Assembly (NCBI GenBank): GCA_017390225.1
Contig: JAFPCL010000216.1
Location: 1 to 5,824, forward strand
DNA from: Clostridia bacterium
GTDB lineage: Bacteria > Bacillota > Clostridia > CAKSNL01 > HGM11501
Length of the DNA: 5,824 nucleotides
Direction: 5' to 3'
A program made the position numbers and the translations under genes. Of this stretch, positions 1 to 5,466 are shown in pieces. Below the pieces are notes generated by a model, which was not told the DNA's origin, did no database searches, and saw only the letters and a program-made list of their open reading frames with translations. The stretch's first letter is position 1. Each line of letters opens with the position of its first letter.

Positions 1-86
1 GTGAATGAAACATAGTCTGCCGAATCATCTGTTTCAATTTCACTTCTGACAAGCATTTTTCCGGTGTATACATCTTCGCTCAAGTA
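1..86 (-). CDS. Possible internal fragment of an unrecognised protein gene, running off the left edge
   Basis: Read on the - strand, this stretch is open and gives an acidic, protein-like sequence ending at the window edge (PYLSEDVYTGKMLVRSEIE followed by a D/S/A-rich stretch). The - frame stays open up to 158, but there it lies opposite the YraN-like reading, so I take only the part left of 87. There is no start codon with a ribosome site: the only in-frame ATG (54-56) is internal to the protein-like stretch. The + reading of the same bases is rich in Cys, Phe and Ile and looks like a shadow. I do not recognise the family. It may be an N-terminally truncated remnant broken at the junction with the YraN fragment, or simply a chance open frame. 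Confidence 0.22.
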
Positions 87-278
87 CGGTTTTACTCGCC
101 CTTTGATTTTATCTCCCCGTGGAAGCAAGACAAAATCCGAAAAACCGCAGAATTCTATTTACTGCGCCATCGCATCCGCAACAAACCCTGCCGCTTCGAT
201 GCCATCGGCATTGTCGGCGATGTGAAGGGGGATGAAATCGATGTGGTGTCGATTGAATGGCTCCGCGATGCGTTTTAG
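87..278 (+). pseudogene. yraN: YraN-family (UPF0102) protein, C-terminal half only
   Basis: The + frame gives RFYSPFDFISPWKQ, then DKIRKTAEFYLL, then CRFDAIGIV and finally IEWLRDAF before a TAG stop. This follows the C-terminal half of YraN/UPF0102 proteins in order: R-FGSP-x-E-A-V-x-P-x-K, the A-x-x-YL helix, the C-RFDV strand and the closing I-x-x-AF. YraN proteins have a restriction-endonuclease-like fold and are usually about 115-125 residues; only about 63 are seen here. The N-terminal half, which carries the family's GEIDLI and FVEVK motifs, is absent: the frame has a stop at 6-8, no start codon between 9 and 87, and no matching sequence in the other + frames. The family's conserved Gly in FGSP is Tyr here. 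I read it as a dead remnant. Without a database search the family call rests on motif order only. Confidence 0.6.
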
Positions 279-287
279 TAAGTTTGA

Positions 288-308
288 AGTGTGGAGTGTG
301 GAGTGTGA
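288..308. repeat. Short tandem heptamer, three units
   Basis: AGTGTGG occurs twice in tandem followed by the variant AGTGTGA. It begins 10 bp after the stop codon of the YraN remnant, at the left edge of the repeat-rich spacer before galK. Function unknown; it may be the edge of a larger interspersed element. Confidence 0.6.
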
Positions 309-317
309 AGTTGTGGT

Positions 318-437
318 AGATTTGCTTTGCAAATCTTTGATTTTATTGGTGATTATTTGTAAAATCTGAAATTTATCGCAACCAATATCAAAGAAAATCG
401 TTTTTCGATTTTCCTCCGAAACATTTGCGAAGCAAAT
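318..437. repeat. AT-rich foldback with nested inverted repeats
   Basis: Several nested palindromes lie here. AGATTTGCTTTGCAAATCT (318-336) is an 8-bp stem with a 3-nt loop. CTTTGAT plus ATTGGT (335-341, 345-350) pair with ACCAAT plus ATCAAAG (381-386, 387-393), leaving only a TTT bulge. An 8-bp stem with arms 393-400 and 406-413 encloses a T5 loop. ATTTGC...GCAAAT (423-428, 432-437) reuses the stem sequence of the first palindrome, so the two could also pair across the element. There is no open frame of note. The layout resembles a small non-autonomous foldback or MITE-like element, but I see no target-site duplication or clear terminal repeats. Confidence 0.5.
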
Positions 438-529
438 ATATCACTTGCGCTCGCAGCGCAAATATCACTACGCCGCAAGGCGTAATATCACTGTGCGACA
501 GCACAATATCACTGTGCCTGAAAGGGCAC
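423..529. repeat. Array of five mini-hairpins separated by a conserved AATATCACT spacer
   Basis: The 9-mer AATATCACT occurs at 461-469, 484-492 and 505-513, with a one-base variant (TATATCACT) at 437-445. Starts are 24, 23 and 21 bp apart. Between the spacers lie five palindromes with unrelated stems: ATTTGC-GAA-GCAAAT, TTGCGCT-CGC-AGCGCAA, TACGCC-GCAA-GGCGTA, TGTGC-GACA-GCACA and GTGCCT-GAAA-GGGCAC. The spacer is conserved in sequence, while the stems are conserved only in their ability to pair. A shortened relative of the spacer (AATATCA) occurs at 384-390. The last spacer and last hairpin overlap the 3' end of galK. It is not a CRISPR: units are too short and the variable parts are self-complementary. 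Confidence 0.75.
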
Positions 530-1693
530 TGCCTCTGCGCCGTTGCCGATTTCGGATATATAAAACTCCGGCACAAGGCCTGTGCGCTTCGTATAGTTTT
601 CGCCGACGGTTTTTTGGAACCGGTCTACCATATCCGTTCTCACGACACTGACGGTAGAGCCGCCGAAGCCGGCGCCGGTCATGCGAGAGCCGAGGACACC
701 TTCGATTTTGCGCGCTTCTTCCACCATGGTGTCGAGCTCTTCTCCCGTGACCTCATAAAGATCGCGCAGGGAATCGTGGGAGGCGTTCAAAAGTTGACCG
801 AAGGTCACAAGATCGTTTTTCTTGAGGGCTTCTACTGCCGCAAGCACACGGGCATCCTCGTAAATGACGTGGGCGGCGCGCTTTTGCTCCGTTTCGTTTG
901 TAATTGCCTGCTTGTTTGCTTCAAATTCTTCGGGAGAAATATCGCCCAAGCAGGTTTTTCCGGGCAGAACTTCAGAGAGTGCCGCAAAGGCATTGTCACA
1001 TTCCTGCCGTCTTTCGTTATATTTGGAAGCACCTAACGTGTGCTTCTTTTTCGTGTTGGATAAAACCAGGCAGTAGCCTTCCATCACGGCAGGCACAAGC
1101 TCGTATTCCAGTGTCTTGCAATTGAGAAGCAGTGCCATGTCTTTTTTGCCCATAGCGGAAGCAAACTGATCCATAATGCCGCAGTTTACGCCGATGTATT
1201 GATTTTCGGCACGTTGGGCAATTTTGGCGAGGTCTGCCATCGAAGCTTCTTTGCCGATGCCGGCTTCACGGGACAAGGTGTAGACTGCCAGCGCCGTGAC
1301 CACTTCAATGGCGGCGGAGGAAGACAGCCCGGAGCCGTGGGGCACGGTGTCTTCAAAGAGCATATCCATGCCGAACAGGGCATAGCCTGCCTTATGCATT
1401 TCGTCCATCACCCCTGCCTGATAATTGCCGTAGGGAAGGTCTTTAAAGTTTTCAATACGGGACAAATCAATCACCGCTTCTTCCGCAAGATCTGTAGCAC
1501 GGATATGCACAAAGCAGTCAAGCCGCTTTCTTAACACCACGGTGGAAGCTTTGGTGAGTGCGGCAGGAAACACATAGCCGCCGTTGTAATCGGTGTGCTC
1601 CCCAATCAGATTGACACGGCCGGGGGCACGAAACACGCGAAGCCCTTCTTCTTCCCCACCGAATATTTCCAAAAACTTTTCTTTTAACATCAT
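509..1693 (-). CDS. galK: Galactokinase
   Basis: Cytosolic GHMP-family kinase that phosphorylates alpha-D-galactose at C1 with ATP, the entry step of the Leloir pathway. The 394-residue product carries the galactokinase signature GRVNLIGEHTDY (25-36), the phosphate-binding loop PHGSGLSSSAA (118-128), the catalytic-Asp region GIMDQF (172-177, Asp175) and the C-terminal GHMP motif TGAGFGG (339-345). Arg26 is the expected partner of the catalytic Asp. Length is normal for the family. The first ATG (1693) overlaps the thioesterase stop as ATGA. The second ATG (1690) has the better spacing, 7 nt from GAGG, and may be the true start. The last codons (Val-Pro-Phe-Gln-Ala-Gln-stop) come from a hairpin and spacer of the adjacent repeat array, including the TGA. 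No galT or galE is visible. It is probably co-translated with the thioesterase and nrdR. Confidence 0.96.
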   Translation of the reverse strand: MMLKEKFLEIFGGEEEGLRVFRAPGRVNLIGEHTDYNGGYVFPAALTKASTVVLRKRLDCFVHIRATDLAEEAVIDLSRIENFKDLPYGNYQAGVMDEMHKAGYALFGMDMLFEDTVPHGSGLSSSAAIEVVTALAVYTLSREAGIGKEASMADLAKIAQRAENQYIGVNCGIMDQFASAMGKKDMALLLNCKTLEYELVPAVMEGYCLVLSNTKKKHTLGASKYNERRQECDNAFAALSEVLPGKTCLGDISPEEFEANKQAITNETEQKRAAHVIYEDARVLAAVEALKKNDLVTFGQLLNASHDSLRDLYEVTGEELDTMVEEARKIEGVLGSRMTGAGFGGSTVSVVRTDMVDRFQKTVGENYTKRTGLVPEFYISEIGNGAEAVPFQAQ

Positions 1694-2403
1694 TTTACCT
1701 CACATTCTATGTAAAATCGGGAAATCACGCCGTTTTCGCCTGTGATATACACGGTGTCGCCTATGTCGGTGTGTGCAACATAGGGCACAGCCTGTTTTCC
1801 TTCGCTTGCTTCCGTTGCATACGCCGCCGAAAATGCCGTGACGGAAGCTTCATCCTTGCCCCAGACATCGATGGCACGAATGATGGAGCTGACATTGTTG
1901 ATATGCCCGTTGAAATCCTTTTCCCCCGTGAAAAACACAAAGGGTGCTTTTTCTTCTGCCTGCGTCGGCACTTTGCCGCCGGGGTGCGCATAGGCAAGAT
2001 AAATCGTGTCATCTGCCGTGATTTTCTCTTTTATGGCTTCGGGGATTCGCATGGCTTTGCCTTCTTTCAAGTTGGCGGCACCCCAGGTGGCGGATGCGAC
2101 TGCGACGGTGCGCCCGTCGGCGGCTTCCATGCGATACTGCCATTTCAGCACGCCGGCACCGATTTTCTGCACATGGGCAAAGACCGAAACCGCCTCTCCC
2201 ATGGCAGGGCGAAAATACAGGCGGCTGTTCCAATCGGACACAATCCAGGACAGGCAAAAGGCATCCATTGCCGTATATCCATAGCCTTGGCGCTCTGCCG
2301 ATTGCATGGTGATGTCCTCTAAAATATCAAACAGACCGGAAACGGAAAGATATCGACTGTAACGGCAATCGGTGAATCTGAGTGTGTACTTATGCGCTTC
2401 CAT
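1690..2403 (-). CDS. Acyl-ACP thioesterase-like protein (double hotdog)
   Basis: A 237-residue protein resembling bacterial acyl-acyl-carrier-protein thioesterases of the FatA/FatB-related family, which hydrolyse acyl-ACP to release free fatty acids in the cytosol. The N-terminal hotdog half includes the conserved start YTLRFTDCRYSRYLSVSGL (6-24) and the strand ATWGAANLKEGKAMRIP (105-121), comparable to the family's T-x-W followed by R-x-P. The second half carries the active-site loop DFNGHINN (163-170), equivalent to the family's D-x-N-x-H-V-N-N with the catalytic Asn/His. Length fits the bacterial members. No signal peptide or membrane segment is visible. The ATG overlaps the nrdR stop as TAATG, with GGAG 8 nt upstream inside nrdR, so translation is probably coupled. 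The stop overlaps the galK start. Substrate chain length cannot be told, and a thioesterase acting on another acyl carrier is possible. Confidence 0.82.
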   Translation of the reverse strand: MEAHKYTLRFTDCRYSRYLSVSGLFDILEDITMQSAERQGYGYTAMDAFCLSWIVSDWNSRLYFRPAMGEAVSVFAHVQKIGAGVLKWQYRMEAADGRTVAVASATWGAANLKEGKAMRIPEAIKEKITADDTIYLAYAHPGGKVPTQAEEKAPFVFFTGEKDFNGHINNVSSIIRAIDVWGKDEASVTAFSAAYATEASEGKQAVPYVAHTDIGDTVYITGENGVISRFYIECEVK

Positions 2404-2858
2404 TACGGATTCTCCAGGAGCTTATTAAGCTCTGCCATAAAGGTGCTGATATCTTTAAACTGGCGATAAACGGATGCAAAGCGGACATAGGCAATATCGT
2501 TGAGCTTGCGAAGCCGCTCCATCACCATTTCCCCAATCTGGGTAGATTCCACTTCATATTCCATATTGGCGGCAAGGGTAGCTTCAATATCTGCCACCAG
2601 CTCTTCCAGATCGCTTAGCGATACCGGTGTTTTATCGCAGGCACGCAGAAGCCCTTTGATGAGCTTTTCACGGCTGAAAAGCTCCCGTGTGCCGTCTTTT
2701 TTCAGCACTTGAATTTGGGTGTACTCCACTCGTTCAACGGTTTTGAACCGCTGACCGCAGGCATTACATTCACGCTTGCGGCGAATGGCATTTTCTGCAT
2801 CCAAGGGGCGGGAGTCTAAAACTTTTGTGTCAGCGCTGCCGCATTTGGGACAATGCAT
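2403..2858 (-). CDS. nrdR: Transcriptional repressor NrdR of ribonucleotide reductase genes
   Basis: NrdR represses ribonucleotide reductase operons by binding paired NrdR boxes, with ATP/dATP sensed through an ATP-cone. The 151-residue product has the zinc ribbon MHCPKCG...CNACGQRF with Cys3, Cys6, Cys31 and Cys34, the conserved DSRP (15-18), the basic RRKRE stretch (26-30) and an ATP-cone from about 49 to 139. Length is standard. The start is fixed by GGAGG at 2866-2870, 7 nt before the ATG. I see no NrdR box pair nearby, so autoregulation is not supported here, and no nrd reductase gene lies in the window. The upstream 89 nt hold two hairpins and T-tracts but no convincing promoter, so expression may depend partly on read-through from rpiB. 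Confidence 0.97.
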   Translation of the reverse strand: MHCPKCGSADTKVLDSRPLDAENAIRRKRECNACGQRFKTVERVEYTQIQVLKKDGTRELFSREKLIKGLLRACDKTPVSLSDLEELVADIEATLAANMEYEVESTQIGEMVMERLRKLNDIAYVRFASVYRQFKDISTFMAELNKLLENP

Positions 2859-2865
2859 GATACAT

Positions 2866-2870
2866 CCTCC
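2866..2870 (-). promoter_or_regulatory. Shine-Dalgarno of nrdR
   Basis: GGAGG, 7 nt before the nrdR ATG. It is the strongest ribosome site in the window and starts a new translational unit just after the hairpin region. Confidence 0.85.
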
Positions 2871-2877
2871 ATTCTGT

Positions 2878-2920
2878 AAAAAAAATCAAAAAGGAGGCAA
2901 ACTCTCAAAAAAAGCTTGCC
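2878..2920 (-). terminator. Intrinsic terminator or attenuator after rpiB
   Basis: On the - strand, a 10-bp stem (arms 2911-2920 and 2896-2905, with two G-T wobbles and a 5-nt loop) is followed by TCC, T5, GA and T8. This has the form of a Rho-independent terminator for the methyltransferase-tsaE-tsaB-rpiB transcript. Only about 20 nt separate the T-tract from the nrdR start codon, so it could equally act as an attenuator controlling read-through into nrdR. Confidence 0.68.
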
Positions 2921-2938
2921 CCCATGAAAATTTGGGGC
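2911..2938 (-). terminator. Upstream terminator-like hairpin, overlapping the next one
   Basis: On the - strand, GCCCC (2934-2938) and GGGGC (2918-2922) form a short GC stem around an 11-nt loop, followed 4 nt later by a T7 run (2907-2913). Its 3' arm shares bases 2918-2920 with the next hairpin, so the two stems cannot be complete at the same time. The T7 run also lies inside the second hairpin. The stem is short, so as a stand-alone terminator it would be weak. Confidence 0.45.
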
Positions 2939-2947
2939 GATTTAAAA

Positions 2948-3388
2948 TTAGTCTTCCAAAGCAGAGATCAAATCGATTCTGTTCTGATGTCTGCCGCCTT
3001 GGTATTCCGCAGAGAGCCATGCATCCACAATGGCTTTTGCCAGCTCATCCCCGGTGATTCTGCCACCCAGGGCAATGACGTTGGCGTTGTTGTGCTGACG
3101 AGTAAGAGAAGCGGACAAAGGATCGCACAGATGGGCACAGCGGATGCCCTTCATCTTGTTGGCGGCAATGGAAATACCGATGCCGGTGCCGCAAACCAAA
3201 ATGCCCAGGTCACATTCGCCTTTTTGAATGGCTTCGCAAACAGCCTTGGCATAGACGGGATAGTCCACACTGTCGGTGCCGTTATACGTGCCGTAATCAA
3301 CGGTTTCAATTCCCTTTTCTGTCAAATATGCCTTCAAAACCTCTTTTAATGCAAAACCACCGTGGTCTGCACCCATAGCTATCATCAT
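2948..3388 (-). CDS. rpiB: Ribose-5-phosphate isomerase B (RpiB/LacAB family)
   Basis: Cytosolic isomerase interconverting ribose 5-phosphate and ribulose 5-phosphate in the pentose phosphate pathway. The 146-residue product opens with MMIAMGADHGGF, matching the family's M-x-I-A-x-G-x-D-H-x-G, and has VCGTGIGISIAANK with the catalytic Cys at 66 and RQHNNANVIALGGR with the ring-opening His at 99. These match the Cys66/His99 numbering I recall for E. coli RpiB. Three in-frame ATGs lie close together. I chose the one at 3388 because AGGA is 8 nt upstream and the N-terminus then fits the family. The ATG at 3397 overlaps the tsaB stop as ATGA but has its ribosome site directly adjacent. A galactose-6-phosphate isomerase (LacA/LacB) role is less likely, because those work as a two-subunit pair not seen here. 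Confidence 0.93.
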   Translation of the reverse strand: MMIAMGADHGGFALKEVLKAYLTEKGIETVDYGTYNGTDSVDYPVYAKAVCEAIQKGECDLGILVCGTGIGISIAANKMKGIRCAHLCDPLSASLTRQHNNANVIALGGRITGDELAKAIVDAWLSAEYQGGRHQNRIDLISALED

Positions 3389-3393
3389 TTTAA

Positions 3394-4074
3394 TCATCCT
3401 TTCTGATTCTTTTCGTTATATTCTCGCTCCGCTTGCGATAAGCGGATATAAGACGGTGCAAGTGCGCCGGCATCGATGGCATCCATGGTTTCTGCCAGTG
3501 CGGCACAGGAAGAAGCACGGGTGAGAATCCGTGTTTTTGGAACAAACAGTGCGTTTTCTCCCATGGCTTCGATGAGATATGCCCGATGGGGTGCTACCCC
3601 GTCGCCGACAAAAACCGTCGGCTCATGAAGCTCACGCACCAGCTCATCAATCCCCAGTGCACGGGGCGGCATGATTTCTTCTAAATTTTCGCCACGGTAC
3701 AAGGCATTATACACCTGATTGCGGCGGGCATCCATGATAGGAGCAATGAGATATGGTGTCGGCAATGCATTGTGGGCAATAACCTTGAGTGTCGATACCC
3801 CGACCACCGGAAGGTCTGCCCCCATGGCAAGCCCCTTCACGGTGCCGATGCCGATGCGAAGCCCGGTAAAAGAGCCGGGGCCGATGGTGACTGCCAGCCG
3901 ATCCATGGAAGAAAGCTTTTTCCCTGCCATGGAAAGTGCCTGATCAACCATGGGCATAATCGTCTGTGAATGGGTCAGCCCCGTATCGGAAAATAGCTCA
4001 CACAATAGCCGTCCGTTCTCTAAAATAGCAACGGAAGCGGCAACGGAAGCTGTGTCGATGGCTAAAATGTTCAA
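3394..4074 (-). CDS. tsaB: tRNA t6A biosynthesis protein TsaB (YeaZ)
   Basis: TsaB is the non-catalytic ASKHA-fold partner that dimerises with TsaD and, with TsaE, makes N6-threonylcarbamoyladenosine at position 37 of ANN-decoding tRNAs. The 226-residue protein begins MNILAIDTAS (the phosphate-1-like strand), carries the family signature GPGSFTGLRIG (65-75), then MDARRNQVYNALY (114-126) and PSYIRLSQAE (207-216). Length is normal. The start codon is TTG at 4074, one nucleotide after the tsaE stop. AAAGGA at 4083-4088, inside the end of tsaE, sits 8 nt upstream, and no ATG fits the conserved N-terminus. tsaE directly precedes it, as in many Bacillota, while rimI and tsaD, frequent next neighbours, are replaced here by rpiB. 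Confidence 0.96.
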   Translation of the reverse strand: MNILAIDTASVAASVAILENGRLLCELFSDTGLTHSQTIMPMVDQALSMAGKKLSSMDRLAVTIGPGSFTGLRIGIGTVKGLAMGADLPVVGVSTLKVIAHNALPTPYLIAPIMDARRNQVYNALYRGENLEEIMPPRALGIDELVRELHEPTVFVGDGVAPHRAYLIEAMGENALFVPKTRILTRASSCAALAETMDAIDAGALAPSYIRLSQAEREYNEKNQKG

Positions 4075-4075
4075 C

Positions 4076-4513
4076 TTATTCGTCCTTTCCTGTTACAATC
4101 GTGATGATTCTCTCTTCTTCCGTGTCGCCACGGTCGATACGAATCTGAATGGCATTCTCCGGCATATCCTCCATAAAGGCTTCCGGCCACTCGATGATAA
4201 GCACCCCTCTGTCCACATAATCCCAGAAGCCGATGCCCTCCAGCTCGTCGGGCGATTCCAATCGGTATAAATCCATATGGAAAATATCGATGCCGATGCC
4301 GTGGTATTCGTTAATCATGGTAAAGGTGGGACTGGAAACCGCACCCTCGTAGCCGTAGGCACGGGCAAGTCCACGAGCAAACACGGTTTTTCCGGCGCCT
4401 AAATCGCCGGAGAGCAAATACACCGTGGGGCGCAGATAGCCCTTGGCAAAAAATGATGCTACCCCTTGGGTCTGCATTTCCGAGTCGGTGCGGTATACGT
4501 TGGTTATCTTCAT
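4076..4513 (-). CDS. tsaE: tRNA t6A biosynthesis ATPase TsaE (YjeE)
   Basis: P-loop ATPase that binds and resets the TsaB-TsaD complex during tRNA threonylcarbamoyladenosine synthesis in the cytosol. The 145-residue product has Walker A GDLGAGKT (36-43), the conserved SPTF (61-64), HMDLYRL (79-85) in the Walker B region, and IEWPE (107-111). All are hallmark TsaE motifs in the right order, and length is typical. The ATG at 4513 has GAGG (4522-4525) 8 nt upstream, in the 15-nt gap after the methyltransferase stop. The stop is one nucleotide before the TTG start of tsaB, so the two are probably made in a fixed ratio. Confidence 0.97.
   Translation of the reverse strand: MKITNVYRTDSEMQTQGVASFFAKGYLRPTVYLLSGDLGAGKTVFARGLARAYGYEGAVSSPTFTMINEYHGIGIDIFHMDLYRLESPDELEGIGFWDYVDRGVLIIEWPEAFMEDMPENAIQIRIDRGDTEEERIITIVTGKDE
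4083..4088 (-). promoter_or_regulatory. Shine-Dalgarno deciding the TTG start of tsaB
   Basis: AAAGGA within the final codons of tsaE, 8 nt before the TTG at 4074. It supports initiation at this unusual codon and suggests coupling to tsaE translation. Confidence 0.65.
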
Positions 4514-4528
4514 AGTGTTATCCTCAAA

Positions 4529-5377
4529 TTAATTCTTTTCTAAAATCACAACAACCATTTTGACTAAAAATTCACGCAGAATCGGGAGCTTGCAAAAGGG
4601 CGCAAATACAGGGCGCAAGGGCATTTCCCGATAGTCAAAGACCGAAAGCGGACACTTAGCCTTCAGCTTCTTAAATCTTTTAATGGTCATTTTGTTGATG
4701 TAGGAGAAATACTCTTCTCCGTTTTCTTTTTTTGAAATTCGAAAAGCAATACGCTTTTCTCCGTCGGGCTTGTCGGCACAAAGCGCTTTATAAGCCTCAA
4801 TCAGCACCTTATCGGAGAAAAACACATGCACCCAGGGAAAGCCGATGCAGTCGGACAGGTGCGCACCGTAGGGGTGATTGTAAGGCGGAAAATTAAGATA
4901 CAATCTGCCGCCTTTTTTCAAGACACGGGCGGCTTCGTTTAAAACGCCCATGGGGTCGTCCACGTGCTCCATGGCATCGTTCATGATGATTACGTCAAAG
5001 CTCTCGTCGGGAAAATCCATGTGTGCCGCATCGCCCAAGACAAAGCGGAACACATCGGAAAAACCGAGGCTCTCTGCCAGTGCCGTAGCTTCCTCTTCGT
5101 AGTAAGGCACCACATCCATCCCCGTGACGCTTTTTGCGCCGAGGGATGCATAGTACATGCTTTTCCCTGCCGCACCGCAACCGATGTCCAGCACGTCTTT
5201 TCCCGAAAACATCGTTTCGGCATCGACTTTTTCGGCATAATTCTTTATGGTGTCCGCGCCCTTTTCGTATTGCCACATGGCATAGGACGTTTTCCCATCG
5301 TTCTGTAAATTAAAGGGATGCACGGGACAGCGAAATAATTTGTTTAACGTAAGTAATATCCGTGTCCGAATCAGCAT
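4529..5377 (-). CDS. Class I SAM-dependent methyltransferase, substrate unknown
   Basis: A 282-residue protein with a Methyltransf_11-type Rossmann domain: motif I VLDIGCGAAG (62-71), the acidic residue after strand 2 (GMDVV, Asp88), GDAAHMDFPD (115-124), and FDVIIMNDAMEHVDDP (127-142), ending strand 4 and the following helix. Next comes LNFPPYNHPYGAHL (161-174), a segment I associate with a subgroup of these enzymes. The C-terminal third, rich in basic and hydrophobic residues and ending in a hydrophobic helix (about 265-280), may bind the substrate or a membrane. Substrate cannot be inferred; small molecule, lipid or glycan are all possible. The frame opens further upstream at a GTG (5410) and an ATG (5389), but neither has a well-spaced ribosome site. 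The ATG at 5377 has GGAG 6 nt upstream. It is the first gene of the unit with tsaE, tsaB and rpiB. Confidence 0.88.
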   Translation of the reverse strand: MLIRTRILLTLNKLFRCPVHPFNLQNDGKTSYAMWQYEKGADTIKNYAEKVDAETMFSGKDVLDIGCGAAGKSMYYASLGAKSVTGMDVVPYYEEEATALAESLGFSDVFRFVLGDAAHMDFPDESFDVIIMNDAMEHVDDPMGVLNEAARVLKKGGRLYLNFPPYNHPYGAHLSDCIGFPWVHVFFSDKVLIEAYKALCADKPDGEKRIAFRISKKENGEEYFSYINKMTIKRFKKLKAKCPLSVFDYREMPLRPVFAPFCKLPILREFLVKMVVVILEKN

Positions 5378-5383
5378 AAAAAT

Positions 5384-5387
5384 CTCC
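5384..5387 (-). promoter_or_regulatory. Shine-Dalgarno deciding the methyltransferase start
   Basis: GGAG with a 6-nt AT-rich spacer (ATTTTT) before the ATG at 5377. The GTG at 5410 is preceded only by an AT-rich run without a ribosome site and lies beside a small GC hairpin (arms 5396-5400 and 5404-5408). Confidence 0.65.
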
Positions 5388-5423
5388 ATTCCGCCGCCGT
5401 ACGACGGCACAAATAATTAAATT

Positions 5424-5466
5424 AAAAATCTTTTATCAGTATGGCAAGGAATGATAAGAGATTTTT
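5424..5466 (-). promoter_or_regulatory. Leader hairpin, possible attenuator
   Basis: The arms 5424-5438 and 5452-5466 are complementary over 15 bp with one mismatch (G-T in one RNA strand) around a 13-nt loop. On the - strand the 3' arm ends in GATTTTT followed by AATTTAATTATTT, so it looks like a weak AT-rich intrinsic terminator. It lies in the untranslated leader about 50 nt before the methyltransferase start, suggesting premature termination control or a transcript-stabilising stem. Confidence 0.45.

Noticed and set aside
9..86. Continuation of the YraN reading frame to the left of 87
   Set aside because: The frame is open but gives a Cys/Phe/Ile-rich sequence; the segment before RFYSP only loosely resembles the family's FVEVK strand and lacks the Glu and Lys.
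393..413. AT-rich hairpin as the galK transcription terminator
   Set aside because: On the galK strand the stem is followed only by TTTGATATTGG, with no real T-run; the terminator of this unit is not identified.
423..513. The repeat array as a CRISPR
   Set aside because: Repeats are only 9 bp, intervals are 12-15 bp and self-complementary, and no cas gene is present.
425..1036. A + strand open frame of about 200 codons opposite the galK 3' half
   Set aside because: It lies wholly antisense to galK and the repeat array, has no family resemblance and no ribosome site; it is a shadow of galK codon structure.
1771..2322. A + strand open frame of about 180 codons opposite the thioesterase gene
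   Set aside because: Cys/Gly/Phe-rich translation typical of an antisense shadow; the - strand frame has recognisable thioesterase motifs and coupled starts.
2872..2900. A promoter for nrdR formed by TTGCCT and ACAGAA
   Set aside because: The spacing is 17 bp but the -10 match is poor and both elements lie in the terminator hairpin and T-tract.
2924..3349. A + strand open frame opposite rpiB
   Set aside because: Antisense to a gene with intact catalytic motifs; no ribosome site or recognised domain.
5378..5410. N-terminal extension of the methyltransferase to GTG 5410 or ATG 5389
   Set aside because: No ribosome site precedes the GTG, the ATG at 5389 has purines directly abutting it, and the ATG at 5377 has GGAG at ideal spacing. 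The extra residues (Pro-Ser-Tyr-Gly-Gly-Gly) look untranslated.
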